This document shows positions 52,240 to 60,136 of a DNA stretch of 64,000 bases, piece by piece (position 1 is the first letter of the stretch; each line of letters starts with the position of its first letter). The notes under the pieces were generated by a model. It was not told where the DNA came from, did no database searches, and worked only from the letters and a program-made list of their open reading frames with translations. Source of the DNA: Aldehydirespirator sp965205155 (GTDB taxonomy: Bacteria > Actinomycetota > Acidimicrobiia > Acidimicrobiales > Aldehydirespiratoraceae); contig OZ242033.1 in assembly GCA_965205155.1 (NCBI GenBank), positions 2,356,001 through 2,420,000 of the forward strand, read 5' to 3'. Position numbers and translations under genes: made by a program.

Positions 52240-53235
52240 CTACTCCAGCGGGAACGGCAGTTGCAGCCACCAGGGGCGGTTGACGGGGTCGATGCGGCTC
52301 ACCCACTTGACCCACCAGAAGCCCCGCCGTCCCGGCGCCACCAGGCGGACGGGCGCGCCGTGGCCCCGGCGCAGGGGCTCGCCGTTGTAGCCGACCGCCA
52401 GGTACAGGTTGGCGGCGTCGCGGGCCGGGAACAGGCGGCTGTAGCCGGTCAGCGAGGTGACTTCCAGGGTGGGCGCGTCCAGCGGAGGCATCAGCTCGGC
52501 CAGCGGTACCACGTCCCACGACTGCCGGCTCCACCACCCGCCGGTGCAGTCGAGGTCGGCCTGCAACGGCACGGCCCGGGCTCGCAGGTCCTCCAGCGAC
52601 ACCGGCTCCTCCGCGATGGTCAACTGCCAGCCTGAGGCCGGCACCCGGGGCGACCGGTCGTTGAGCCACATGGTCGTCGGCATCTCTGCCGGGTTGAACG
52701 AGGCGATCTCATGGGACCCCGTGAAGCGCCGGTTGTCGCCCACCACCAGCTGCTGGACCCCGTAGGCGATGCCGGCGGCCGCCACCGCGGCCCCGCCGCC
52801 GATCAGGGTCCTGCGGTCGAGGTCGGCCAGCCGGGGGCGGCCCGGGCGGCTCACGATGTGCCACACCACCAGCGGGGCCAGCAGCGCGGCCAGCAGCACA
52901 TGGGTCCACAGCGCCGTCCAGTAGCCCACCCCGTGCCAAAGTCCGGTGGCATGCAGGATCCCCAGCGTGATGGTTGCGACGACGAGCAGTCCCAGCAGCA
53001 CCGACAGCCATCGGGTGGCCCGGCGACGCTTCAGTCCGATCCGCACAGAGCCTCTGAGCTTGGCCGGGGCGAGGGCAAGAACGCTAAGGCCGGCCAGCGC
53101 ATGGACGACCGTCACCCAGCGGGCCCAGCCCGAGCCCACGCCCCAGGACACCAGCCCGCTCACCGCGGCCACGGTCACGACCACGCCCAGCAGCAGATCC
53201 ACCCGGCGGGAAGTGAGCCCTATAGTACTTTTCAT
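52240..53235 (-). CDS. Membrane-anchored molybdopterin oxidoreductase (sulfite-oxidase fold) with cytochrome b-like helices
   Basis: The 331-residue protein has four predicted membrane helices in its first 130 residues, carrying His at 45, 95, 101, 112 and 126 that could bind b-type haem. A further hydrophobic segment at about 144-160 (LIGGGAAVAAAGIAYGV), near an RR pair, follows. The Moco domain has the ligand Cys230 in LDCTGGWWSRQSWDVVPL, then VTSLTGYSRLF and LRRGHGAPVRLVAPGRRGFW as in YedY/sulfite-oxidase-fold proteins. It lacks the C-terminal dimerisation domain of full sulfite oxidases. In one chain it looks like a fusion of a YedZ-like electron donor and a YedY-like catalytic part. Substrate unknown. 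Confidence 0.8.
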   Translation of the reverse strand: MKSTIGLTSRRVDLLLGVVVTVAAVSGLVSWGVGSGWARWVTVVHALAGLSVLALAPAKLRGSVRIGLKRRRATRWLSVLLGLLVVATITLGILHATGLWHGVGYWTALWTHVLLAALLAPLVVWHIVSRPGRPRLADLDRRTLIGGGAAVAAAGIAYGVQQLVVGDNRRFTGSHEIASFNPAEMPTTMWLNDRSPRVPASGWQLTIAEEPVSLEDLRARAVPLQADLDCTGGWWSRQSWDVVPLAELMPPLDAPTLEVTSLTGYSRLFPARDAANLYLAVGYNGEPLRRGHGAPVRLVAPGRRGFWWVKWVSRIDPVNRPWWLQLPFPLE

Positions 53236-53264
53236 GCTATGTTGATCTGCATCACTATTGCCTG

Positions 53265-53645
53265 ATGGCCTGGAAGGTTGGACATGATATGAATGATTGG
53301 GGATTCACGGTGGCAGAAGCGATCATCGGCGTGTTGGGTGCGGGCATCTTGGGGATGCTCGGCCTCTTCATGTCGTTAATCAAGTCGGACATTCGAGCTC
53401 TCGGCACGCGCCTGGAACGCTGTGAGGCGCTTCTGGTCAATGTGGTGGAGCGATTGACCAAGATCGAGACCGTCCAGGAAGAGCATGGTCGTCGACTGAC
53501 CACGATCGAGGGAACCCTGGAAGAGCATGGTCGTCGACTGACCACGATCGAGGGAACCCTGGAAGAGCATGGTCGTCTGCTCGCTCAGACGGCGGACCAC
53601 GGCGAGCGGATCGCCGCGCTGGAGGACGCAGCCGACGACGGCTAG
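53265..53645 (+). CDS. Small membrane-anchored coiled-coil protein
   Basis: The 126-residue protein (ATG 53265, or ATG 53289 with GGAAGG upstream) has one membrane helix (AIIGVLGAGILGMLGLFMSL). A heptad-patterned coiled coil follows to the end, including two and a half copies of a 14-residue repeat EEHGRRLTTIEGTL. The family is not recognised; similar small anchors occur widely with unknown function. Its stop overlaps by 4 bp the end of the convergent acyl-CoA dehydrogenase gene. It is divergent from the molybdopterin protein across an AT-richer 29-bp gap. Confidence 0.6.
   Translation: MAWKVGHDMNDWGFTVAEAIIGVLGAGILGMLGLFMSLIKSDIRALGTRLERCEALLVNVVERLTKIETVQEEHGRRLTTIEGTLEEHGRRLTTIEGTLEEHGRLLAQTADHGERIAALEDAADDG
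53477..53576 (+). repeat. 42-bp in-frame tandem repeat in the coiled coil
   Basis: Two exact 42-bp units (53477-53518 and 53519-53560) and the start of a third encode the 14-residue EEHGRRLTTIEGTL repeat: two heptads, so length change keeps the coiled-coil register. Confidence 0.9.
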
Positions 53646-54787
53646 ACCGGGCCCAGGACGGCGTCGGCGATGCGGTCCTCGCAGGTGGCCTGGTCCCACC
53701 AGGAGAGCTGGAGCTGCTTGGCTCGCCGGAAGTAGAGCTGGATGTCGTACTCCACAGTGAAGCCGATACCGCCGAACACCTGCTGGCACATGGCGGTGAT
53801 TTCCCGGTAGGTGCGGCAGGCGAAGAGCTTGGCCATGGGGGCCAGCCGCTCGGTGGAGCGGCCCGTGCTGTGGGCCCACGCCGCCTCGTAGACCAGGAGC
53901 CGGGCGCCGTCGAGCGCCGTGCGGGCGTCGGCCAGGTAGTGCGAGATGGCCTGGAACTCGGCCAGAGCCTTGTTGAACTGCTGTCGCGTCTTGGCGTACT
54001 CGACGGTTATCTCGAGCGCGTAGGCAGCGCCGCCGACGGCCTGGGCCGCGGCCAGGATCGCACCGGCGTGCATGACCCGCTGCCAGGCCTCCCAGCCGGC
54101 TCCGACGGGAGCGTCGGCGGTGCCCAGCCGTGCGCCGGCGGGAACGGGCACGCCGTCGAGGGTGGCCAGGTACTGGGTGTCGGACGAGATCGACATCCGC
54201 TGATCGAGGCTCAGGCCCGAGGCGTCCGCCTCCACGACGAACAGGTCGATGTCGGTGTCACGGTCGCCGCTGCGGGCCAGCACGACGATGAGATCGGCGG
54301 ACGCCGCGAACTGGACATGCTCCTTGGAGCCGTCCAGCACGAAGCCGTCGCCGTCGGCGCGGGCGGCCAACTGTACGCCGCGGGGCTTGTAGCCCCCGCC
54401 CGGCTCCAACCACCCGACGGTGGCGATGGTCTCGCCCGATGCGATGCCGCCCAACAGCTCGGCCTGCTGGGCAGGCGATCCTGCCTCCGAGATCGCCGCG
54501 GCGGACAGCACGCAGCTGACGAAATGGGGCAGCGGGGCCAGCGAGCGTCCCAGTTCCTCGTAGACCACGACGCCGTCGAGGAGGCTCATGCCGGAGCCGC
54601 CGGCGCTCTCGGGGACCATGAGACCGCACAGGCCCAGCTCCCCGAAACGCTGCCAGAGGTCTCGTGCTATGCCGTCGGGGTCGTCCTCGAACTCTCGCAC
54701 TCGCTCCAGCGGCGACAACTCGGCGCACAAGCCCCGCACCATGTCGCGCAGCATCTCCTGTTCCTGGGTGAAGTCGAGGTCCAGCAT
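53642..54787 (-). CDS. Acyl-CoA dehydrogenase, small (beta-type) partner
   Basis: The 381-residue flavoprotein starts MLDLDFTQEQEMLRDMV; ATG 54787 is preferred to ATG 54790 because the GGGAGGGA run is then better spaced. It shows ESAGGSGMSLLDGVVVYEELG, a degenerate flavin motif (TVGWLEPGGGYKPRG), the FAD-contacting helix KTRQQFNKALAEFQAISHY and a C-terminal FGGIGFTVEYDIQLYFRRAK. These features and the short length fit the second subunit of a heteromeric acyl-CoA dehydrogenase. The likely partner is the 407-residue enzyme at 57153, first gene of this operon. It is the last gene of the operon, 91 bp after the MaoC gene. Confidence 0.88.
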   Translation of the reverse strand: MLDLDFTQEQEMLRDMVRGLCAELSPLERVREFEDDPDGIARDLWQRFGELGLCGLMVPESAGGSGMSLLDGVVVYEELGRSLAPLPHFVSCVLSAAAISEAGSPAQQAELLGGIASGETIATVGWLEPGGGYKPRGVQLAARADGDGFVLDGSKEHVQFAASADLIVVLARSGDRDTDIDLFVVEADASGLSLDQRMSISSDTQYLATLDGVPVPAGARLGTADAPVGAGWEAWQRVMHAGAILAAAQAVGGAAYALEITVEYAKTRQQFNKALAEFQAISHYLADARTALDGARLLVYEAAWAHSTGRSTERLAPMAKLFACRTYREITAMCQQVFGGIGFTVEYDIQLYFRRAKQLQLSWWDQATCEDRIADAVLGPV

Positions 54788-54881
54788 CATTCCCTCCCCG
54801 GAGGCCGAGCGGTAGCGAGGCCGTGGCCTGAGCGGCCCGTGAGCGCAGCGAACAGGAGCGGGAGGCCGAGCCGGCGGGCCG

Positions 54882-55952
54882 TCATGGCTGCCAGTCCTCG
54901 CCGCGGCGCTGCCACGGATTGTCGGCGGCCGACATCGGCAGGGCCACCCTGGCCTTCCCGGTCGTGCAGACGCGCCCGTCGGCCCGTATCACCAGGTCCA
55001 GCTCGGCCCACCCGCAGCCGGAGTCGTCGATGGGCACGGCCGTGACCACCGACGAGATGGTCATGGTGTCGCCGGGGAAGACCGGATTCTGCATACGGAA
55101 CGAGACCCGCCCCAGGCGGCCCCGGGGCCCGGTCCAGTCGGTGACGGCCCGCTCGATCCAGGCGAGCTGGTTGGGCGTGTTCAAGAAGATGTCCCGGGTT
55201 CCGTTGCGCTCGGTGGCGAAGTGGTAGTCGTGGTGCATGGGCCGCCAGTCGCGGCTGGCCAGTGCACCCAGAACGACGGTGGTGGCGGTCACGTCGTGGG
55301 TGAGGTCGGGCGGTGCGTCGCCCACCGACACCTGGTCGTGGGTGGGGTCCGGCTTGGCCTGTGGCCGGGGCGCGTCCGTCTCGGAGCCGGACGGCTCGCC
55401 GGCAGCCCTCGACGGCGCACTGGCGGGACTGTCGGCGCGGCGGTAGCCGAAACCGGTGTAGGACTCCACGCCCACGAGGGTGCCGGCCTGGTTGTGGTAC
55501 TCGATGTCGATCACCCAGAAGTGGCCCGTGCCCAGCCAGGTGGTCTTGGGACCGCTCAGCGACTTCACGACCTGGCGATGGCTGATCACGTCACCGGGGC
55601 GCACCGGATCATGGAACACGACCGTGTTGTCGCTCATGATCCCCTCAGGAAGCCCCAGGCGGTCCTTGAGGTCGAAGTGCGACTGCATGGGACGCTGCTC
55701 GGTGGTCGCCCCGGGCGACCAGCGGTGGGGGCGCAGCCAGAGCGACAGGGTGCTGAGGGGCAGGATCCTGCCGCCGGTCAGCATCTGAGCCACGCCGTCG
55801 TCCCAGTACAGCGGGTTGCCGTTCTCGGTGGCGGCCAGCGTGTTCCAGCCGTAGCCCAACTCGGCCGGGAAGTCGGCGGTGTCGGGGTACTGGGGGCGTC
55901 CGATCAGCTCGGCTATGTCGGCCGGCACGTTCTGGCCGGTCTCGGTAGTCAT
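54882..55952 (-). CDS. Double-hotdog MaoC-like enoyl-CoA hydratase
   Basis: It likely hydrates a trans-2-enoyl-CoA. The 356 residues (ATG 55952) contain two hotdog folds. The N-terminal FAS1-like dehydratase-type domain has DNTVVFHDPVRPGDVISHRQ. A linker of about 40 residues rich in Ser, Pro and Ala follows. The C-terminal domain has the hydratase-type motif SRDWRPMHHDYHFA, with catalytic Asp and His, and then FPGDTMTISSVV. The start overlaps the preceding CoA-transferase stop as ATGA, so translation is coupled. Fused double-hotdog hydratases often serve bulky acyl-CoAs such as branched or steroid side chains, consistent with neighbours. Confidence 0.85.
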   Translation of the reverse strand: MTTETGQNVPADIAELIGRPQYPDTADFPAELGYGWNTLAATENGNPLYWDDGVAQMLTGGRILPLSTLSLWLRPHRWSPGATTEQRPMQSHFDLKDRLGLPEGIMSDNTVVFHDPVRPGDVISHRQVVKSLSGPKTTWLGTGHFWVIDIEYHNQAGTLVGVESYTGFGYRRADSPASAPSRAAGEPSGSETDAPRPQAKPDPTHDQVSVGDAPPDLTHDVTATTVVLGALASRDWRPMHHDYHFATERNGTRDIFLNTPNQLAWIERAVTDWTGPRGRLGRVSFRMQNPVFPGDTMTISSVVTAVPIDDSGCGWAELDLVIRADGRVCTTGKARVALPMSAADNPWQRRGEDWQP

Positions 55953-57148
55953 GCGATCACTCCTGCGGCCGCCATCTCCGCTATGCGGGATTCGTCGTAG
56001 CCGGCCTCGGCCAGCAGCTCGGCGGTGTGGGTGAGGGTCAGGTCGGGCAGCTCGCAGGGCGAGCCGGCAGGCTCGGCCCCGGCCCAGACCGGAGCGACCT
56101 GCTCGATGGTGCCCACGGTGGGATGCTCGGCCTTCACGACCACGCCGCGGTCCCGGTACTGCTCGTCGGCCACTGCCTCCGACACGCTGTTCACCGGGGC
56201 CACGCAGCAGTCTGCGGGGCCGAGCCGCCGCACCCACTCGTCGCGGTCGGCCGACGCCAGCACGGCTGCGATCGCGGCCCGGATCTCGTCCTGGGCGGCG
56301 TCGTCGGTCTGGGCGTCGATGTAGCGCTCGAGGCCCAGCTCCCGGCACAGGTTCGCCCAGAAGACGTGCTCGATGGCGGCCACCGACAGGTACCGGCCGT
56401 CGGCGCAGGCGTAGACGCCGTAGCAGGCGTAGCGGCCGGTGAGGATGTAGTGGCCGGGTCCGGGCTCGGCCCCGGTGGCGAGATGCTCGTCGGCGTACAG
56501 CGACATCATCCCGATCGCTCCGTCGGCCACCGACACGTCGAGGTACTCGCCGCCTCCGGTGCGCTCACGGCGCAGCAGGGCGGCCAGCATCGCCATGGCG
56601 GCGTGCATGCCGCCCGCAGCGATGTCGGCCACGGTGGCGCCGGGCAGCGCGGGAATGCCGTCGGCGTCGCGGCCGCTGCAATGCACGTAGCCCGACACCG
56701 ACAGGTAGTTGAGGTCGTGGCCGGCCCAGTGCCGGCGGGGGCCGGTCTGGCCGTAGCCGCTGGTGGAGCAGTAGACGACCCGCTGGTTGAGGGCCCTGAC
56801 GGCTTCGTACCCGACGCCGAGACGGTCGGCCACGCCGGGCCGGAAGCTCTCGACCACCACGTCGGCGTCGCGGGTCAGGGTCAGGAAGGCGTCGCGTCCC
56901 TCGTCGCTCTTCAGGTCGAACAGGGCGCGGCGCATGCCGCGGTAGCCGCTGTAGGCGTAAGGGGGAGGCACCACCGCCACGCCGGCGTGACGGGGCACCG
57001 GACCGACCTTGACCACGTCCGCCCCGTAGTCGGCCAGCAGGCGGGTGGCCCGGGCCGCGGGGCCCACCGGAGCGAGGTCGAGCACCCGGACTCCCGCGAG
57101 AGCGCCCGTCGGGGCGGAATCAGGCGTCTCCGGGGTCACGGGCGTCAC
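55949..57148 (-). CDS. CaiB/BaiF family protein, alpha-methylacyl-CoA racemase-like
   Basis: A class III CoA-transferase-fold protein of 399 residues. GVRVLDLAPVGPAARATRLLADYGADVVKV opens the fold in the usual way (leading segment about 19-48). The motif WAGHDLNYLSVSG with Asp145 is the form seen in alpha-methylacyl-CoA racemases, and formyl-CoA transferases have a similar Asp. Also present are DADVVVESFRPGVADRLGVG and YLDVSVADGAIGMMS. As a racemase it would convert (2R)- to (2S)-methylacyl-CoA so that the acyl-CoA dehydrogenases can act. It lies 4 bp after the acyl-CoA dehydrogenase and overlaps the MaoC gene. A CoA-transferase role cannot be excluded. Confidence 0.85.
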   Translation of the reverse strand: MTPVTPETPDSAPTGALAGVRVLDLAPVGPAARATRLLADYGADVVKVGPVPRHAGVAVVPPPYAYSGYRGMRRALFDLKSDEGRDAFLTLTRDADVVVESFRPGVADRLGVGYEAVRALNQRVVYCSTSGYGQTGPRRHWAGHDLNYLSVSGYVHCSGRDADGIPALPGATVADIAAGGMHAAMAMLAALLRRERTGGGEYLDVSVADGAIGMMSLYADEHLATGAEPGPGHYILTGRYACYGVYACADGRYLSVAAIEHVFWANLCRELGLERYIDAQTDDAAQDEIRAAIAAVLASADRDEWVRRLGPADCCVAPVNSVSEAVADEQYRDRGVVVKAEHPTVGTIEQVAPVWAGAEPAGSPCELPDLTLTHTAELLAEAGYDESRIAEMAAAGVIA

Positions 57149-57152
57149 GGTC

Positions 57153-58376
57153 TCAGAAGTTCTTGGGAAGCCCGAGGCCCCGGCGGGCGATGATGTTCTT
57201 CTGGATCTCCGAGGAGCCTCCGCCGATCGTGTCGATGACGGTGAAGCGGTAGGTCGACTCGGAGCGTCCGGCCATGGGGGCGTCGGTGGTATGGACCCGG
57301 AGCTGCGATCCGGGCCCGGCGATGTCCATGGACGCGTCGGCCAGGCGCTTTGACAGCTCGGTGGCGTAGAGCTTGTACTCGGAGGCGGCCACCGTCGGAG
57401 GCTGGAATCCCTCCTTGCCCTCGCGCACCGCCTGCTCCACCTTCACCGCCTCGGCCACGAACTTCAGGCCGAGCACCCGGGCCACCTCGGCCTCGGTGTG
57501 GAGGTCGGCCAGCCGGGCCCGCACCCTGGGGTCTGACCGCAGGGCCTCGCCGTCGCGCTCCGCCTCCTGCACCCACTCGGTGAGCAGGTCGAGACGCTGC
57601 TTGATGGGGGAGAAGGTGAACATCGTGAAGCGCTCGAGGTCGAGGGCCTGGCTGATGTAGCGGAACCCGTGGTTGACCTCGCCCACCACGTAGTCGTCGG
57701 GCACGAACACGTTGTCCAGGAAGACCGAGTTGGTGCGCTCGTCGCCCATGGTCCAGATGCCGTCGACGGTGATGCCGGGCTGGTCGAGAGGCACCAGCAT
57801 CAAGGTGATGCCCATGTGCTTGTTGTCGGGGTCGGTGCGGGTGCCCAGCCAGTACCACTCGGCGAAGTGGGCCGACGTGGTCCATATCTTCTGGCCGTTG
57901 AGAAGCCAGCCGGTGGTGCCGTCGGAGGCGGTGTGCCGCTCGGCTCTCAGCCTCATGGAGGCGGCGTCGGAGCCCGCGTCGGGCTCGGAGTAGCCCACCG
58001 CGAACTCCACGTCGTTCTCGAGGATCATGGGCAGGAACTCGGCCTTGAGATTCTCGGACCCGTGGGCGATGATCGTCTTGCCCACGATGCCGACGCCCTT
58101 GCCGATCTGGGGGCCGCCCCGGGCCGCCAGGGCCTCGTTGAGCAGGTACTCGTAGACCCCCTCGCCCTCGCTCCCGCCGTACTCGGCGGGCCAGGTGATG
58201 CCCAGCCACCCCTTGCGACCCATCTCCTTCATGAAGGCCCGGCGCTCGGGGGTGTCCACAAGCTGCGCCATGTTCTCCCGGGTCACGTCGAAGACCTCGG
58301 GATCCTCGTTGGCGTCGAGGAAGGCCTCCACCTCGGCTGCGAAGGCTCGCTGCTCGTCGGAGAACTCGAAGTCCAT
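57153..58376 (-). CDS. Acyl-CoA dehydrogenase, large (alpha-type) partner
   Basis: The 407 residues start MDFEFSDEQRAFAAEVEAFL. It has WPAEYGG, the flavin motif FAVGYSEPDAGSDAASM, the strand WLLNGQKIWTTSAHFAEW and a C-terminal TIGGGSSEIQKNIIARRGLG. As in the enzyme at 27601, the MCAD Glu376 position is Gly. This is the first gene of a four-gene minus-strand operon (dehydrogenase, AMACR-like, MaoC hydratase, dehydrogenase). That is a coherent set for one round of beta-oxidation of a methyl-branched or steroid-like acyl-CoA, apart from the last two steps. Confidence 0.92.
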   Translation of the reverse strand: MDFEFSDEQRAFAAEVEAFLDANEDPEVFDVTRENMAQLVDTPERRAFMKEMGRKGWLGITWPAEYGGSEGEGVYEYLLNEALAARGGPQIGKGVGIVGKTIIAHGSENLKAEFLPMILENDVEFAVGYSEPDAGSDAASMRLRAERHTASDGTTGWLLNGQKIWTTSAHFAEWYWLGTRTDPDNKHMGITLMLVPLDQPGITVDGIWTMGDERTNSVFLDNVFVPDDYVVGEVNHGFRYISQALDLERFTMFTFSPIKQRLDLLTEWVQEAERDGEALRSDPRVRARLADLHTEAEVARVLGLKFVAEAVKVEQAVREGKEGFQPPTVAASEYKLYATELSKRLADASMDIAGPGSQLRVHTTDAPMAGRSESTYRFTVIDTIGGGSSEIQKNIIARRGLGLPKNF

Positions 58377-58485
58377 TGGCGGCTCCTTGCTGCTGCCGGC
58401 TGCGGGTGGACCGCCCGGCGTGCGGGCCAGCGTATCCGTGCCCCGCTACACGGCTGCCGGTGATCGGCCGGTCCGGTAAGTGCCG

Positions 58486-59274
58486 CTAGTACATCGAGGC
58501 CGAGCGGATGGCGGGCTCCTGGCCGCGGGCCCGGCGCAGTTCGTCCTCGAGGGCCCGCGCCAGCGCAACCGTGTCGGAGGTGACGGTGATCATGCGGAAG
58601 CCCTGCTCGGCACGCCGCTGGCACAGCTCCGACACGGTGTGGCACCCGGCGATCACGTTGTGGCGGGCGCAGCCGTCGAGGATCTTGGCCACCGCCGCGT
58701 CGAAGGAGGGCTCGCCGTCGTTGTTGCCCGGGTTCAGACCGAGGCTGACCGACAGGTCCGACGGGCCCACATAGATCGCGTCGACGCCGGGCACCGACAG
58801 GATGTCATCGAGATTGTCGACTGCCTCGACGGTCTCCACCATCGGGATCACGGCCACGTCGGCGTTGGCGTTGGCGAAGTAGTCGGAGCCCTCCTGGCGC
58901 ACGACCCGGGTCCCGGCGTAGCTGCGGCTGCCGTCGGGGGCGTAGCGGCAGGCCTGCACCGCGGCCTCGGCCTCGGCCCGGGTGTTGACCATCGGAATGA
59001 CGATCCCCCTGGCCCCGGCGTCGAGGCTCCTGCCGATGATGCCCGGCTCGTTCCACGGCACCCGCACCAGCGGGGTGGCCGAGCCGATGTTGATGGCCTG
59101 CAGCATGGGCCACGCGTCGCTGTAGTCGACGAGTCCGTGCTGGATGTCGACGCAGACGTAGTCGAGGTCGCATCGGGCCACCATCTCCGCGGAGGCGGTG
59201 CTGGGGATGCCCAGCCATCCGCCGAGGGAGGGCTCGCCTGACGCCCAGCGCTCTCGCATGGGATTGCTTCTCAT
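58486..59274 (-). CDS. HpcH/HpaI-family class II aldolase
   Basis: A metal-dependent pyruvate-type aldolase that cleaves 2-keto-3-deoxy or 4-hydroxy-2-oxo acids. The 262 residues carry the full active site by comparison with HpaI: His46 (DIQHGL), Arg71 (LVRVPWN), metal ligands Glu147 (IPMVETVEA) and Asp173 (VGPSDLSVSLG). AAGGA precedes ATG 59274 closely. The length is normal, with no signal peptide. It is divergent from the crotonase gene and separate from the acyl-CoA operon. Sequence does not tell 2-keto-3-deoxyglucarate from 4-hydroxy-2-oxoheptanedioate. Confidence 0.9.
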   Translation of the reverse strand: MRSNPMRERWASGEPSLGGWLGIPSTASAEMVARCDLDYVCVDIQHGLVDYSDAWPMLQAINIGSATPLVRVPWNEPGIIGRSLDAGARGIVIPMVNTRAEAEAAVQACRYAPDGSRSYAGTRVVRQEGSDYFANANADVAVIPMVETVEAVDNLDDILSVPGVDAIYVGPSDLSVSLGLNPGNNDGEPSFDAAVAKILDGCARHNVIAGCHTVSELCQRRAEQGFRMITVTSDTVALARALEDELRRARGQEPAIRSASMY

Positions 59275-59359
59275 GGCGGTTCCTTCTATCAGGCGTTTGC
59301 TGCCGAGCCGCCATCGGTTGCATCCTGTCTTGGTGGAAGTGACTGAACGGGAAGAGCCG

Positions 59360-60124
59360 ATGGACTACGACACGATCACGGTCAGCGTCGACGGGGCGGT
59401 TGGCACGCTGTTGCTGGACAAGCCGGCCAAGCTCAACCCGCTGTCGGTGGCGTGCCTGATGGAGCTGGCCGACGCGGCTCGCTGGTTCGACCGGCAAGAT
59501 GACGTGAAGGCGGTGATCGTTCGGGGCAACGGTCGGGCCTTCACTGCGGGCGCGGACCTGGCCGCGTTCACGAGCGGGGGCGGCCCGGACCGCGCCGGGA
59601 CCGACGCCGGGAGAGTGATGGCCGAGGCGGTGACCGCCATGCAGGCGGTGACGGTGGCGGCCATACACGGCCATTGCGTGGGCGGCGGGGTCGTGCTGGC
59701 TGCGGCCTGCGATCTGCGAGTCGCCGCCGAGGATGTGCGCTTCGTGATACCGGAGGTCGATCTGGGCATCCCGCTGGCGTGGGGCGGGATCCCCCGGCTG
59801 GTGCGAGAGATCGGTCCGGCCGCCACCCGCGACCTGGTACTGACGTGCCGCCCCTTCGGCGCGGCCGAAGCTCAAGCACTGGGTTTCGTCAACCGTGTCG
59901 TGCCGGAATCCGAGTTGAACGACGCCGCGGCCGAGTTGGCCCGGGCGCTGGCCTCCAAGTCGGCCTACACGCTGCGGTCCACTCTGATGGCGGTGGATGC
60001 GGCCGCCGAGGCGCTGGTTCCCACGGGCGGCGCCTGGAATGACGCCGACTCGCTGGCCGCGGCCCGCCGCGACCCCGAGTCCCGCGAGGCGGCCCGCCGC
60101 TACCTGGAGTCGCTGGGCCGCTGA
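59360..60124 (+). CDS. Enoyl-CoA hydratase/isomerase (crotonase) family protein
   Basis: The 254 residues from ATG 59360 have the oxyanion-hole segments GRAFTAGADLAAF and HGHCVGGGVVLAAACDL. The first catalytic Glu of true hydratases (Glu144 in rat enzyme, GGGxEL) is Val here. The second (Glu164) is kept as Glu132 in IPEVDLG. With one Glu it fits an enoyl-CoA isomerase or another crotonase better than a standard hydratase. The frame is open further upstream, but overlaps the divergent aldolase start; GGGAAGAG lies before 59360. It converges with the decarboxylase gene 12 bp away. Confidence 0.85.
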   Translation: MDYDTITVSVDGAVGTLLLDKPAKLNPLSVACLMELADAARWFDRQDDVKAVIVRGNGRAFTAGADLAAFTSGGGPDRAGTDAGRVMAEAVTAMQAVTVAAIHGHCVGGGVVLAAACDLRVAAEDVRFVIPEVDLGIPLAWGGIPRLVREIGPAATRDLVLTCRPFGAAEAQALGFVNRVVPESELNDAAAELARALASKSAYTLRSTLMAVDAAAEALVPTGGAWNDADSLAAARRDPESREAARRYLESLGR

Positions 60125-60136
60125 TTCCGGTCCAGC

